Part shown: positions 12,401 to 22,924 of the stretch, piece by piece
Layout of the letters: each line of letters opens with the position of its first letter
Position numbering within the stretch: the stretch's first letter is position 1
Source: Sphaerolaimus hirsutus
Lineage: Eukaryota; Nematoda; Chromadorea; Monhysterida; Sphaerolaimidae
Assembly (NCBI GenBank): GCA_964036195.1
Contig: OZ038456.1
Span: 14,694,001 to 14,758,000 of the forward strand
Length of the DNA stretch: 64,000 bases
Reading direction: 5' to 3'
Made by a program: the position numbers and the translations under genes
The notes under the pieces: generated by a model
Seen by the model: only the letters and a program-made list of their open reading frames with translations
What the model was told of the DNA's origin: nothing
Database searches by the model: none

Positions 12401-14254
12401 TGATCTAAAAACAGCAATGTCGCTTTTCCAATGTGCGGCTCCAGACGCCAATGGCGCCACTCGATTTTGGCGCCAAGCGCCATGACGCTTTTACATCAAT
12501 TACTACTCCTCGTCAAGACAAAAATGGTTGTCAAAAAAATTCTCCTCACACTGAACGGGTATTCCACAGACATGCAAATTTCACGCATCTGCCAACAAAC
12601 ATTGTTTTCTCCTTAAAATGCAAAAAAAGCAAAAATGAAAACTTGGCACCATGCCAGGTACGCACGAGGGCAGCAGCGGTGCAGCTGGAGCCCCGTGCGC
12701 AATCGCTCCCTCAGCGAGCGCCAGCGGTGGGCTTGCTAGTGGTTTGTTTGGAATGGGGACATTAATTTCAGTTGCGTTTTTTGACAGTTTTTAAAAAGTA
12801 ACTTTTCCATTATGATTGAGCGGATTCTATTTTATAAATTTCCGTAGTTTATTGTACGTATTCCGATCTTTCTAAGCGAAATTAAACCGGTCCAAGTTTA
12901 TTTCGCGCGTATTAAAATGGTGTAGGCTTAATTCATCTGTTTCATTCGCGAAATTGCATAGAAATAAGTCGCTCGAGTTAATAAAAAAGTAACCAACTTC
13001 AACAATTCCCCGCAGGCGCGACCGCACCCACCTCCCTGAGCACAAACCCCGCCCAATTGGGTGGCCCAAACCGCCTAACAACTAGCGCCGGCCAATCAGC
13101 ACTTTCCAATCCCATAGGTCAAATGGGTGCCAGTGGGACAAACATTGGCTCAGTGCCAAGTGGCCAGTCGCCACACAGGCCGTTGTTGGCAGCTGGCCAA
13201 GGCAGTTTGAGTGTGGCTGGAGGGGGAGCCGCCGTGCTCGGAGCTAGTATGGTTGGATTGGCTACGTTGTATGAGGGGGAGTGTCGGTTTTGAGGGGTTG
13301 TGCTTTTTTGTTTTGTTTTTTTTTGTTTGGGGGGGTTGATTCCGGGTTTAATCGCATCGGGTTTGGTTTCATATCGAAAAATTATATGCTCAATGTCAGG
13401 AATGTCGTTCGCATTTCTGGTTTTCAATAATTTGCTTGTAGTTTCTCAAATCTGCCTTATATTTTCCTATATACCCCCCTCGAATAACATCCCAATGTCA
13501 GCGAGATGAGTATGAGTTATCCACATAGAAAGTGGTAAAAGCCAGCAGTATAATGTGTTATTTTGTGTCATAACTCGGGAAAGATCTATACACCATAATA
13601 TAGTACAATTCTCAACTGGATTCGCAAAATTATGTTTGTCTGTTTTTTACTTTAACACACTTCAAAAAAAAAATATTTTCTCGCAGTGAAACCGGGCGTA
13701 GATTACAGCGACTTTGGCGGGGAAGATAAACCAGTTGAGATAAATGCCAACGCTGCGATAGCGCAACACGACGAACAGTTTCAGTTGACGGATCGATTTA
13801 AACGGAATTATGAGCGGTGGCTGAATAGGGAAGTCTACAGGTGTGTTTTTGTGTTTGTGTTTGTCTACAGCGGCCAGCCTCGCACCGTGTAAAATGTCAT
13901 TTAAAATACCGTATTTACTCGAATAATTCCCCCTCGAATAAATATACATGTTAGAGGGAGGAAAAAATAATTCCACTCGAATAGTCCCCCCCCCCCCTCA
14001 AAAAGTCTGACGAAAAAATAATTCCACAGGGAATTATTCGAGTAAATACGGTCTTTAATGTCACGTAAATCAATCAATTGTCATGGAAAAGTATAATGTC
14101 GTGCAAAAACGGGCATTTACAGGGACTAGGGCTGTCGCGGCTGTGTTTGATGTATGCGGCGCGGATGTGTATTTGAAATAATGAAAAAATACAATATTTC
14201 AGGTCCAACATTGACTGGGAGCAGCTTCTTTTGGAGGTGGATCCGTGCAAGTAA
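451..14254 (+). CDS. Strip: STRIP1/STRIP2 ortholog (striatin-interacting protein), 3' 17 exons, 5' incomplete
   Basis: Exons: 451-641, 821-964, 1379-1616, 1768-1856, 2324-2505, 3016-3274, 3686-3814, 8163-8248, 8938-9109, 9475-9697, 11027-11235, 11645-11763, 11954-12102, 12658-12741, 13016-13246, 13687-13840, 14203-14254. Every junction is GT..AG and keeps phase; together they give 902 codons and a TAA stop. Segments recognisably like animal STRIP1/2 include [82 protein letters not shown] and RLNDDWAYG, ending [17 protein letters not shown] proteins are core scaffolds of the STRIPAK phosphatase-kinase complex (striatin/PP2A), cytosolic and cortical, acting in cell shape and Hippo signalling. 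Roughly the first third (N1221-like part) lies left of the window. Least sure points: the donor at 2505 (2464 is an alternative), the end at 12102 (12087 also fits) and the upstream join at 451. Confidence 0.93.
2750..2885. repeat. partial foldback, GGCGGACxTCACAC end
   Basis: The stretch ending TGGTAGGTTTCCATACGAAG then GTGACGTCCGCCAAGTAC matches one arm and the centre of the complete foldback at 40366-40541. It lies in the Strip intron 2506-3015. Confidence 0.5.
3337..3405. repeat. imperfect palindrome with GGATCCCGTTTGGAC end
   Basis: Just downstream of the 3274 donor, CAAACGGGATTG..TCGGGATTGGGATCG is followed by its inverse, ending GGGATCCCGTTTGG. The same motif pair occurs at 40130-40220 and 60118-60205. 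Confidence 0.5.
4563..6210 (-). CDS. complete four-exon gene nested in a Strip intron, opposite strand; 205 aa, unrecognised
   Basis: Exons in coding order: 6153-6210, 5606-5675, 5314-5521, 4563-4844, on the minus strand. The start codon is in good context (CCAAAATGG) and has an in-frame stop upstream. Phases 1, 2, 0 match across all three introns, whose donors are GTGAAT, GTAAAA and GTGAGT. The protein starts [16 protein letters not shown], continues [20 protein letters not shown] and a segment with [14 protein letters not shown], then an acidic stretch ([10 protein letters not shown]). The last exon begins Pro/Lys-rich and has a Ser-rich motif [14 protein letters not shown], resembling a phosphodegron or kinase-target region (inference). 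The whole gene lies inside the Strip intron 3815-8162, so both cannot be transcribed through this region without opposing transcripts. No signal peptide or membrane segment is seen. I do not recognise the family. Confidence 0.8.
4931..5117. repeat. foldback element, ACACTAGTTGACA-type ends
   Basis: Left arm GCACACTAGTTGACACTGGG is matched by an inverted right arm with AGTTGACACTCGGTG. It belongs to the large family of 150-250-bp foldbacks with a CACACTAGTT-like terminus seen throughout the window. Confidence 0.65.
5840..6000. repeat. foldback element, TTGACATxxxATGTCAA arms
   Basis: The left arm has GTTGACATTTGGATGTCAAC, and the right arm has CAACCAGTTGACATTCAAAT then GTCAACTAG. The arms are nested palindromes. 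It lies between the first two exons of the nested gene, within its intron 5676-6152. Confidence 0.65.
6440..6610 (-). CDS. possible exon (start-like) upstream of the nested gene
   Basis: A minus-strand open stretch begins [12 protein letters not shown] and reaches a perfect GTGAGT donor just below 6448. It could be a 5' exon of a second small gene or an untranslated 5' exon of the nested gene. It cannot be joined in frame to the ATG exon at 6210 because of an in-frame stop between that exon's nearest acceptor and its ATG. Confidence 0.25.
8641..8840. repeat. long-stem foldback, CACACTAGTTTTCACACGAA family
   Basis: Left terminus GCGCACACTAGTTTTCACAC, right terminus GTGTGAAAACTAGTGTGCGC. The interior pairs again as AACTCATAAAT..ATTTGTGAGTT and GTTGAGTTTTC..GAAAACTC. 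At the centre is CCGTCAACTGTAGTTGACGG. It lies in the Strip intron 8249-8937. Confidence 0.75.
8938..9109 (+). CDS. Strip: Strip exon carrying a Gly/Ala/Ser-rich insertion
   Basis: In vertebrate STRIP1 the segment between the DVLP motif and the DVNRHKE motif is short, about 20 residues. Here the exon begins in phase after DVLPSTVD and encodes a low-complexity stretch of about 45 residues rich in Gly, Ala and Ser before reaching the conserved ADVHRHKE end. The insert keeps the reading frame and GC-rich codon use of the flanking exons, so it looks like genuine coding sequence and not intron retention. An intron inside this exon is possible but no good internal GT..AG pair was found. Confidence 0.75.
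9188..9402. repeat. foldback element in a Strip intron
   Basis: The left arm GGCGGCGCACACTTTAGTTG pairs with a right arm ending ATATGTGGGCCGCC. An inner pair TTCACGTGTCGCACAGCGAT / ATCGCTCTGCGACACGTGAA is nearly perfect. Confidence 0.6.
10505..11005. repeat. transposon remnant ending AACAACTCTG
   Basis: Motifs GAATACGTTTACGTTTAC, CTGTACTCAGGGGTGAGTAA and the terminal TTTTAACAACTCTG are shared with the element in the gene B intron at about 45645-46010. It stops just before the Strip exon at 11027. Confidence 0.5.
11268..11435. repeat. foldback element in a Strip intron
   Basis: Termini TTTGGCGCTA and TAGCGCCTTTGG flank the inverted motifs AGTTGACACCGGGTG and CTAGTTGACACCCGATGTCA. Confidence 0.6.
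12658..13246 (+). CDS. Strip: Strip: two low-complexity linker exons (12658-12741 and 13016-13246)
   Basis: Both exons start and end in phase 1, so they can be included or skipped together or singly without a frameshift. They encode about 105 residues dominated by Gly, Ser, Ala, Thr and Pro. They sit between the conserved RFNRRRYGF segment and the C-terminal segment that begins [11 protein letters not shown] and contains [11 protein letters not shown]. Vertebrate STRIP1 has only a short variable spacer at this point. The donor at 13247 (GTATGG) is preferred to one 4 nt downstream because it joins in frame to 13687. Confidence 0.7.
13902..14057. repeat. MITE-like foldback, CCGTATTTACTCGAATAA ends
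   Basis: ATACCGTATTTACTCGAATA at the left is matched by ATTATTCGAGTAAATACGGT at the right, with C-rich arms. It is in the last Strip intron. Further members are at 1014-1120, 2091-2155, 22088-22243, 33033-33184, 37906-38065, 49188-49612, 53958-54113 and 54607-55478. Confidence 0.75.
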
Positions 14255-14616
14255 ACGGTCTGTTACGAGATTTCTGTGTCATTTTGCTAAATATTTAGGT
14301 TCGCTTTAATACCCCATTTCTCGATTTATTTCGCGTTCAAATATTCTTCGAATGTGACCATTTTTGTGCGTGCGCAGTTTGTCTTCAAGCGTTTCTTTAC
14401 ATTTCCAAATGTTGTTCTTGTTTTCAAAATCAAAATTGCGCGAAGCGTAAATACTGCAATTTTTGGGGGGAAGGTGCCGCGCGAACACAATTTCACAGCG
14501 CTATTTCGATTTTGCAAGTGCGTTGCTTGTGCGCCTATCACGGCCCTGTAAAATGTCATGTGAAATGTAATCTGCCCTGTAAAAAATATTCTACAGGTGA
14601 AATTACGGGCTGCGGG

Positions 14617-15701
14617 TAGGGTTGGGACGATATGACTTTTCGATATCGATATTCGATATGAAAATATGCTCGATATCGATATTTCGATATTTTCGATATT
14701 TCGATATTTTAGTACAGCGGGGCATATTGTATTTCCATTTGGACACAAACGGGCCTGTGCCTCTGTGCATGTTTACCCGCTGTGCATGTCGGGGGTATTC
14801 TAGATTTTGACCCTCCAGGGGGTTGGATATATAGCTAATTGCTCCAATGGAAGAATAGATAGCTGGAAAAAATTTAGGGGGTTTGGGGGTTCAATATATA
14901 GGCTTTTTTGTGATGCAGAAAAAAGGTCAAAAAATCGCAAAAAGTAGGTGAAAAATACTAAAAATGGTTATATAAGCACATATACTACAAAAAAACAGCT
15001 GAAAAAAGACAATAAAACACATGAACTAGTGATTTTGAAGGTAAAAAATTTATAAAAATGTATGGAAATTAGCGATTTTGAATGAAAATAAGGGTCAACA
15101 TGCACACCGGGTAAACATGAACAGAAGGCCTCAGTCGACACAAACATGGTTGATAATCTTTTTAAATGAGGCTCACAACAGTTGAAATGAGGTAATGAAA
15201 TAAAAACAGGATGAATCAAATTATATAAGGTGAAAAATTATTAAGCAAACACTTTAGGTCATACTTGTGACTAGGGGTGGCTGGCTTTTAACATTTTTTA
15301 AAGGTTGGTATTTTAAAATAAACAACCACATTTTTGAGCCGTGCTGCCATGCAAAGGTTTGGTGAAATGGTTTCCTTGTGATGCAGTTTGCTGTGTTAAT
15401 ATAATTTATTTTGTAAGGATGTGTATACATTACCCTTGATATCCTACTTTTGATAGCTCAATGTGAAAATAACATGGCATTTATATATGATATATTACTT
15501 TGTGCATTCATAAGCATACGTGTTTGGCTGCAGCATCCACTTTTTGTTGGCTTCAGCCATTTTTTATGGGATCACAAATACCTCAAAAAGAATACCAGAA
15601 TATCGAAAAATATCGAAAAAATGGTCGATATTCGATATCGATATTCGATATGAAAAATGGTCGATATCCGATATTCGATACGATATATCGTCCCAACCCT
15701 A
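14617..15701. mobile_element. non-autonomous hAT element, TAGGGTTGGGACGATA ends, 1,085 bp
   Basis: The terminal inverted repeats are TAGGGTTGGGACGATA and its complement, flanked on both sides by the 8-bp direct repeat GCTGCGGG (14609-14616 and 15702-15709), the hAT signature. Subterminal ATCGATATTCGATA repeats occur at both ends. No transposase frame is present. It carries a further inserted stretch at about 14768-15118 with GTTTACCCG / CGGGTAAAC ends. It interrupts an older GTGCCAGTCCC-family foldback (14529-15722). Confidence 0.85.
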
Positions 15702-16479
15702 GCTGCGGGACTGGCACCGTGCCATGTATACCGATTTTTTCTTGCAATAGCCAAAAAAAACCCCTGCGATTTACCCCCTGCCACTTTGAAAAATAAAACC
15801 CCCTGGGGCATTTCGAGGAATAACGGTACTTATCTATTCATATATTTATTTCCATAGGTTGAACAAACCTTTCTTCGTTTTCTCATCGTTTGTGTCATTT
15901 GCGTAAAACGATAAACGAAAAGTTTGGGAAATCTTTGATGCCATTGGGTGTATATCTACGTTCAAAGTTGACTCCTGGCGAATTTTTTTTTACTTGACGT
16001 GCAATTTTTCTCAATTTGAAACCATTTGATGTTTTTTTAAACAAAATTAGCTGGGAGGACAAATCGATTGCATAAATTTATATATTTTTTTGCAACCATG
16101 CTGTTTCACAGTGAATAAGAATTGCAATGTATTTATCTGTAAACTGTATTTATGTCGGTCTTCAGTTAATTTTGAGGTGATTTTCGACTTAAAAAAATGA
16201 CCGGTGCATGATGACTACTGAAATTTGGCGCAATTTGGCGGTAAATGCTACATTATCTCCACCTATACAATTTCGAGAGAACTGCACGCTAAGGATGCTT
16301 CAATGCAAAAGATAGGAGGCACAATCACAGGCCTCATTGTGCCCAATTCGTGTGTGTTTTTGCACACAATGCAGTCACTATTTATTAGTACAAATGCCCT
16401 TTACAAACACGATCCACAATCTTGACAAACAGGGTTAGTAGATGGCAAAGTTGCTTCCCAAGAATGCAATTGCACATGT

Positions 16480-18940
16480 ATAGGGGGTTGACTTGAGTTT
16501 TTAGGGGCTGAGTTTACAATTCAGGGTTGAGTTGATGGGTGTTGATAAATTAGGGTTGAGTTGACAGAAGTTTAAAGATAAGGGGCTGTTGACACAAGTT
16601 TAAAAATTAGAGGCTGAGTTTATGGGAGTTGAGTTGATGGGTGTATGCCAAATTAGGGGCTGAGTTTATGGGAGTTAACAATAACATTACCATAATCCTT
16701 AAGTGAGGCCCCCGGGGCAAAAAAATATAAATTGTGATATAATGCATTTGTGGGTTACTGATTACAATGATTTGAAATATGCACTCCATTCTGACAGTAC
16801 ATTACGATAACCCTGAAATTGAACCCAAAATGGGGCCAAAATTTTCAAATTGTGAAATGATGCATTGTGGGTTTCTAATTGCACTGATTTGATATATAAT
16901 GCACTCCATTTTGACACTACATTACCATAACCCTGAAAATGAACCACTGGGGCCAAAAACTTTCAATTTGTGAAATGATGCATTTTTGGGTTTCTGGTTG
17001 CACTGATTTCAAATTTAGGTTTCTGATTGCACTGATTTGATATATGCACTCCATTGACACTACATTACCATAACCCGAAAAATGAACCCATGGGGCCAAA
17101 TACTTTCAATTTGAGAAATGATGCATTTTCAGGTTTCTGATTGCACTCATTTGAAATATGCACTTCATTTTGACACTACATTACCATAACCCTGAAAATG
17201 AACCACTGGGGCCAAAAAATTTCAATTTGTGAAATGATGCATTTTTGGGTTTCTGATTGCACTGATTTCAAATTTGGGTTTCTGATTGCACTGATTTGAT
17301 ATATGCACTCCATTTTGACACTACATTACCATAACCCTCGAAATGGACCCATGGGGTTAAATACTTTCAATTTGAGAAATGATGCATTTTCGGGTTTCTG
17401 ATTGCACTTATCTGAAATATGCACTTCATTTTGACACTACATTACCATAACCCTAAAATGAACCCCCTGGGCCAAAAACTTTCAAATCATAAAATGATGG
17501 ATTTGTGAGTTTCTGAGTGTAGTGATTTCAAATATGCCCAGGGCTTAAAAAATTAGAAATTGTGAAATGATTCAATGTGGGTTTCTAATTGCACTGATTT
17601 GAAATATGCACTCCGTTTTGACACTACATAACCCTGAAAACTACATAACCATAACCCTGAAAATGAACCTCTGGAGCCAAAAACTTTCAATTTGTGAAAT
17701 CATTCATTTTTGGGTTTCTGATTGCACTGATTTCAAATTTGGGTCTATGATTGCACCAATTTGATATATGCACTCCATTTTGACACTACATTACCATAAC
17801 CCTAAAAATGAACCCATGGGGCCAAATACTTTCAATTTGAGAAATGATGCATTTTCGGGTTTCTGATAGCACTCATTTGAAATATGCACTTCATTTTGAC
17901 ACTACATTACCATAACCCTAAAAATGAACCCCCTGGGCCAAAAACTTTCAAACCATAAAATGATGGATTTGTGGGTTTCAGAGTGTAGCTATTTCAAATA
18001 TGCCCAGGGCTTAAAAAATTAGAAATTGTGAAATGATTCGATGTGGGCTTCTAATTGCACTGATTTGAAATATGCAATCCATTTTGACACTACATAACCC
18101 TGAAAACTACATAACCATAACCCTGAAAATGAACCTCTGGAGCCAAAAACTTTCAATTTGTGAAATCATTCATTTTCAGGTTTCTGATTGCACTCATTTG
18201 AAATATGCACTTCATTTTGACACTACATTACCATAACCATAAAAATGAACCCCCTAAGCCAAAAACTTTCAAATCATAAAATGATGCATTTGTGGGTTTC
18301 TGATTGTAGCGATTTCAAATATGCACTCCATTTTGACACTACATTACTAAAACTCTGAAATTGAACCCCTAGACCCAAAAATTTCTAATTGTAAAATGAT
18401 GCATTTTGCAGGTTTCTTATTGCACTGATTTGAAATGACTCAATTTCAACTCTACATTACTGTAAGCCTTAAATTGAACCCATGGGGCTAATAAATTAGA
18501 AATTGTGAAATGATGCATTTGTGGCTTTTTGATTGCCTTGATTTGAAATATGCACTTCATTTTGACACTACATTACCATAACCCTGAAAATGAACCCCCA
18601 GGGCCAAAAATTTTCAAATCATAAAATGATGTGTTTGTGGGTTTCTGATGTAGCGATTTCAAATATGCACTCCATTTTGACACCACATTACTAAAACCCT
18701 GATAATGAACCCCTGGGCACAAAAACTTTCAATTTGTGAAATGATGCGTTTGTGGGTTTTATATTGCAGTGATTTGAGATGTGCACTCCATTTCTACTCT
18801 ACATTACCATAACCTTTTAAGTCTAACCCTTGGGGCTAAAAAATTGAAAATTGTGAATTGATGCATTTGTGGATTGATGATAGTGATTTTTTGAAATATT
18901 CATACCATTTTCACACTACATTACCATAAACCTGAAAATG
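16480..18940. repeat. satellite-like tandem array, about 115/145-bp units
   Basis: The unit contains TTTTGACACTACATTACCAT, AACCCTGAAAATGAACC, GGGGCCAAAAACTTTCAATT and GGGTTTCTGATTGCACTGAT. Spacing of the CATTACCATAACCC motif alternates between about 115 and 145 bp, because some units carry an extra 30-bp copy of the GGGTTTCTGATTGCACTGAT part. Units become more divergent toward the right end. Confidence 0.85.
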
Positions 18941-19340
18941 AGTTTACGGGAGTTTCCAAATAAGGGGCTGAGTTTATGGGAGTTTCCAAATTAGGGGCTG
19001 ATTTTAAGGGAGTTTCCAAATTAGGGGCTGAGTTTATGGGAGTTTCTAAATTAGGGGCTGAGTTTATTGGAGTATCCAAATTAGGGCTGAGTTTACATCA
19101 GTTTCCAAATTATGGGTTGAGTTTACAGGAGTTTCCAAAATTGGGGGCTGAGTTTATGGGAGTTTTCAAATTAGAGGCTGAGTTTATGGGAGCTTACAAA
19201 TAAGTGGCTGAGTTTATGGGAGTTTGCAAGTTAGGGGCTGAGTTTACGAGAGTTTGCAAGTTAGGGGCTGAGTTTATAGGAGTTTCCAAATTAGGGGCTG
19301 AGTTTACAGGAGTTTCCAAACTAGGGGCTGTGTTTACAGG
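18941..19340. repeat. 30-bp minisatellite, GGGGCTGAGTTTATGGGAGT units
   Basis: About 13 copies of a 30-bp unit that reads AGGGGCTGAGTTTATGGGAG then TTTCCAAATT. Scattered single copies begin earlier, at about 16500-16680. Since 30 is a multiple of three, the array is open in several frames on both strands; that is not evidence for a protein. Confidence 0.85.
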
Positions 19341-19880
19341 ATTTAGAGGGGGTCCCCATGGGGTGCCATTTTTAAGGGGTCTCCAGGGGGTGCCATTTTC
19401 TGGAGGTACATATGGGGGTGCCATTTCAAGGGGGTCCACATAGGGTGCCATTTTTTGGGTGGTCCCCAGGGGTGCCATTTTTTGGTGGTCCTCAGGGGGG
19501 TGCTATATTTTTTTTGCAGGGGGGTCCTAAGGGGGTGCCATTTTGGGGTGGTCCCCAGGGGGTGCCATTTTTGGAGAGTCCCCAGGGGGAGCCAACTTTG
19601 GGTGGGTCCCCAGGGGGTGCCATTTTTGTGGGGGTTCCTAGGGGGTGCCATGTTTGGGGGGTCCCCAGGGGGTGCTATTTTGGGGGGTCCCAAGGGGGTG
19701 CCATTTTTGGGGGGTCCCTAAGGGGTGCCATTTTTCGGTGGTCCTCAGGGGGTGCCATATTTGTGGGGCCCTAGGGGGTCTCATTTTTGGGCGGTTCCCA
19801 GGGGGTGCCACTTTTGGGGGGTTCCCCGGGGGGTGCCATTTGGAGGGGGGTCCCCATTGGGGTGTCAGTTTTTGCAAGCC
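19341..19880. repeat. GC-rich minisatellite, GGGTGCCATTTTTGGGGGGT units
   Basis: About 18 copies of a 27-31-bp unit containing GGGGTCCCCAGGGGGTGCCA then TTTTTGG. It abuts the previous array directly and is strongly G-rich on the plus strand. Confidence 0.85.
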
Positions 19881-19904
19881 TCTGAGTAGTGGGTACCTAT
19901 AGCA

Positions 19905-20376
19905 GGATTCTCTCCAACCTTCAGTTGGGTTTTGTGGTTCTCTACAATTAATACCACAAGGATTTACAAACACAAAAAGAACAGCAAAGCACAAATGTAA
20001 CCAATTGAAGATTACAACAAAGTTTGACACCTTGCAAAAACCACACTATCATATCACAAAACCTATACCACACAGAATGCACACTGCACACCATCATACC
20101 AAATCGCAAACTGTCCACATTTTACTACCGAGTTTCATGCCCAACCATTTTACAGTTAACAGTTTTACATTTTACCAACCAAGTTTACAAAAATCCATTC
20201 CAAAACATTGCATCTTTGGTATTGGTCTTGTTATTGTTGGTACATTACATACTGCATTTCAAAACACATGCCAAGCATGTGGGCAAACTTAACTAAAGTA
20301 TCATATTTTCTCCAATGGTATTAATTGTAGAGAGCCACAAAACCCGACCGAAGGTCGGAGAGAATCCTGCTAGTTA
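19905..20376. repeat. foldback element, AGCAGGATTCTCTCC ends
   Basis: Left arm: AGCAGGATTCTCTCCAACCT, then TTGTGGTTCTCTACAATTAA. The right arm at 20314-20376 is its inverse (TTAATTGTAGAGAGCCACAA, then GGAGAGAATCCTGCT). The interior is AT-rich. Confidence 0.7.
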
Positions 20377-21449
20377 AAGAACAATTTCAATGGTATCATT
20401 TGTATGGTAAATTTTTCCGCCCCTGTACCTGTCTTTGTTAAAGAGACAATGTGTTGTTGGGAAGTCATTAACGATGACACATTACATTCTTAAGCTTCCG
20501 TCTGTGTTCCCGCATCATAAAATGTCACGTCACTAACACTCGCTCTCATTAATTAACGCACTCGAAACAAACATCTCGGAACTGAAGTAAATACGTCACT
20601 GTGACACGTTCAACTGTGCAAGTGGCAACAATGCGTCACTTAACTTGACATTTGCAACTTCACTTGCACTTGACAATTTGAGCGTTACGTTCGATTTTAT
20701 TTACAACGATTAATTAGGTATTCATGACGTCGGTTGGAATGTAGAAAAGGGGGCAAATAGGATGTTTTGCCATCGAATGTCTTAAGCCGACCGTTTTTTA
20801 TATTTTTTGAAGTGAAAACAATTGAATGAATACACATTTAAAGGTTTGTATAGTCAACTTTACAATAACATCCACTGTGAATATCCCATCTGAATGAATA
20901 AACAAAAAGAAATTTTTCTTCTCATCACATGACATAACTAACACAATTTCTAGGTGAATTTTGTGTACGATTAATTGGTCACGTGACTTTAATCATCAGA
21001 ATATGGTAACACTCTAAGGCGTTCGGTCAGTTCCGTGTAATTGTTTAATTGGTCACCCTGTGTACATAATTAATTACGTAGGTTTCTGCACACTTCAGAA
21101 ATAAAAGAAACCTGAAGAATGTTCAAATGTGCATACACTTCATTTATTTGAAGGGCTAGCCAATATATTTTTATCTTCACATTTTCATGTAATTACTTTT
21201 CAATTTTAAAAATCTATTTTTACGTGGACCGTATTATCGTAATAATGTAGGTAAATTGAAAGCAAATAAGCGAGGGTGCGTATATTTATAAATTCGAAAG
21301 TTCTAAAATAAATCATAATTTTCCAAAATAAATATTCGTGAAATGAAAGCATCGTTGAGACAAACATTGGAGGTATAAACGGAGGGAAAAAGCAACGAAG
21401 AGGTTTTCACTTTAACAGCGATTTTGTCGAAAATCGGCGTCAGCTTACA

Positions 21450-21612
21450 GGCCCCACACACGCTAGTTGACATCGACATCAAATGTCAACTGGTTCCGAT
21501 CCCAATTCAAAGTTGGCTGAGAATCCAATGAACGACGTTCAAATGCAAGCTTGGAATTGGGATCGGAACCAGTTGACATTTGGTATCAATGTCAACTAGT
21601 GTGTGTGGGGCC
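21450..21612. repeat. foldback element, near-perfect hairpin
   Basis: GGCCCCACACACGCTAGTTG at the left is matched by CAACTAGTGTGTGTGGGGCC at the right. Inner pair GGTTCCGATCCCAATTC / GAATTGGGATCGGAACC. It is the cleanest member of the CACACTAGTT family. Confidence 0.75.
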
Positions 21613-22087
21613 AAAGTGACGGATGCACAACCCAAGTTTTGTGGTTAAAATGAATGACCAGCGTCTAGATCAAGGACGTAATCCAAAGGTGTCTTTTATT
21701 ATTTTTTTACCGAAACCTATTTTTATGAAAGACAAAATGTTGTCTGTTCAAAACTTCACAAGATGTTTAGTGATGTAAACGACGGGCTATGGCTTCTAGA
21801 ACAAGTAGCGCCACAAAAATGATGCCTAAGCGGACACTCTTAAATAATTTTCTGGAATACATCCCTGGTCTAGACTCTTTCTTAAGTCTGGGAATCTTTC
21901 GTACACTGCAAAAAGTGTATTCGTCGGATAATGTATAATAATTGCATAATGACAGAATAAGAACAATTAGTATTATTTTTATGACTTTCGCAAGCGGACA
22001 AGTGACAGTATGGCAATTTTAAGTGACAATTTTAAGTTATGGTGGGAAGCTAAGCGGGAAGAATCTTGAATCCACCTGCTATTAAAA

Positions 22088-22243
22088 TACCCTAAATCCT
22101 CGAATAAGACCCCAGGGGATTTATTTTTTGCCTCAGACGTTTGGTGGGGGGGGTGTTATTCAAGGAGGAGTTATTTTTTCCTCGCCTCGCTAACAGGGGG
22201 GACTTATTCGAGGGAGTGGTCTTATTCGAGGATTTGCGGTACT
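22088..22243. repeat. MITE-like foldback, AATCCTCGAATAAGACC ends
   Basis: CTAAATCCTCGAATAAGACC at the left and GGTCTTATTCGAGGATTTGC at the right form an inverted repeat around a G-rich centre; same superfamily as 13902-14057. Confidence 0.75.
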
Positions 22244-22422
22244 TAAAATTTGCTCATCGCTTTACTTAACAGCTTATTACCGCTAGCGAACGAATGGTTT
22301 TTACGATGACTTTGGCGCCGCATTTCACCGCCTTTCATCGCCAAGGGTACCGCGCACCTTTTGCTTTTGTATCCGGCGCCATTTTATTGAACGGAACCAT
22401 TGTGCCCTTGACGCCAGGTGCC

Positions 22423-22600
22423 AGTCCCAAGCGCTGCAATGTCAAGTGTCAAAGGGCATCATAAATGTCATACAAATTTGTCAATTTTAGTGCAACGTTC
22501 AGTAAAAAAACTTTTCTTTTTTGTTTTTAAATGACATTTTACATGACATTTAACACTTGACGTTCAACTTTACAGGACTCGAGACTGCCCCTGGTGTTTT
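22423..22600. repeat. GTGCCAGTCCC-family foldback in the intergenic region
   Basis: On the plus strand it starts CCAG/GTGCCAGTCCCAAGC and ends GGACTCGAGACTGCCCCTG, with TGTCAAGTGTCAA / TTAACACTTGACG arms. Its termini look like an intron of the gene B type (GTGCCA donor), but no exon is seen on either side. Confidence 0.55.
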
Positions 22601-22701
22601 TTGGTGTAATTAGCGGCGTCGATTTTGAGTGCCGTGGCGCTTGGCGCCATTTTGTCTTGTGCTTTTCCATCACCACTTTTATCGTCACTTCTAAAACTGT
22701 T

Positions 22702-22924
22702 TTAAATCGCCGACAAATAACCCATCAAAATTTCACTCCCATCTGAGGCGCGAAATTCGCTATCATTTTCGCGTTTGCGTGCAGCAAAAATGCCACCAAG
22801 AATCTCATTCTTAGATCCATGGCATTTTTGTCCGCGGCAACGAGTGTTCTCACAATTCCGGAAACTGTCCGCGCCCGGAGAGTGTCCAACCAAGTTTGTG
22901 CGGTCGAGATCGAGGGAGGGTGGC
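22702..22924 (-). CDS. gene B terminal exon
   Basis: It follows a CGTCGCAG acceptor and joins in phase to 23270-23337 (RAADALCAERAASLTNAVNW). It encodes a Cys-containing segment (NCENTRCRGQKCHGSKNEIL), then a charged tail ending DGSEILMGYLSAI and TAA. It could instead end a separate small gene if the low-confidence exon 23931-24004 is wrong. Confidence 0.6.

Larger units (their letters stand above)
14255..22701. other. intergenic region without a supported gene
   Basis: Between the Strip stop and the gene B stop there are only transposons, tandem arrays and AT-rich unique sequence. About 15800-16480 and 20380-21440 look unique and show no exon-like open frame with splice sites. Confidence 0.6.

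Noticed and set aside
16480-19340. CRISPR-like array
   Set aside because: Repeats are directly adjacent with no unique spacers, the host is a eukaryote and no cas genes exist.
18976-19774. Long open frames on both strands over the minisatellites (repeated GVSKLGAEF, GTPWGPP and similar)
   Set aside because: Unit length of 30 keeps several frames open on both strands at once; no splice sites, start context or composition bias supports translation.
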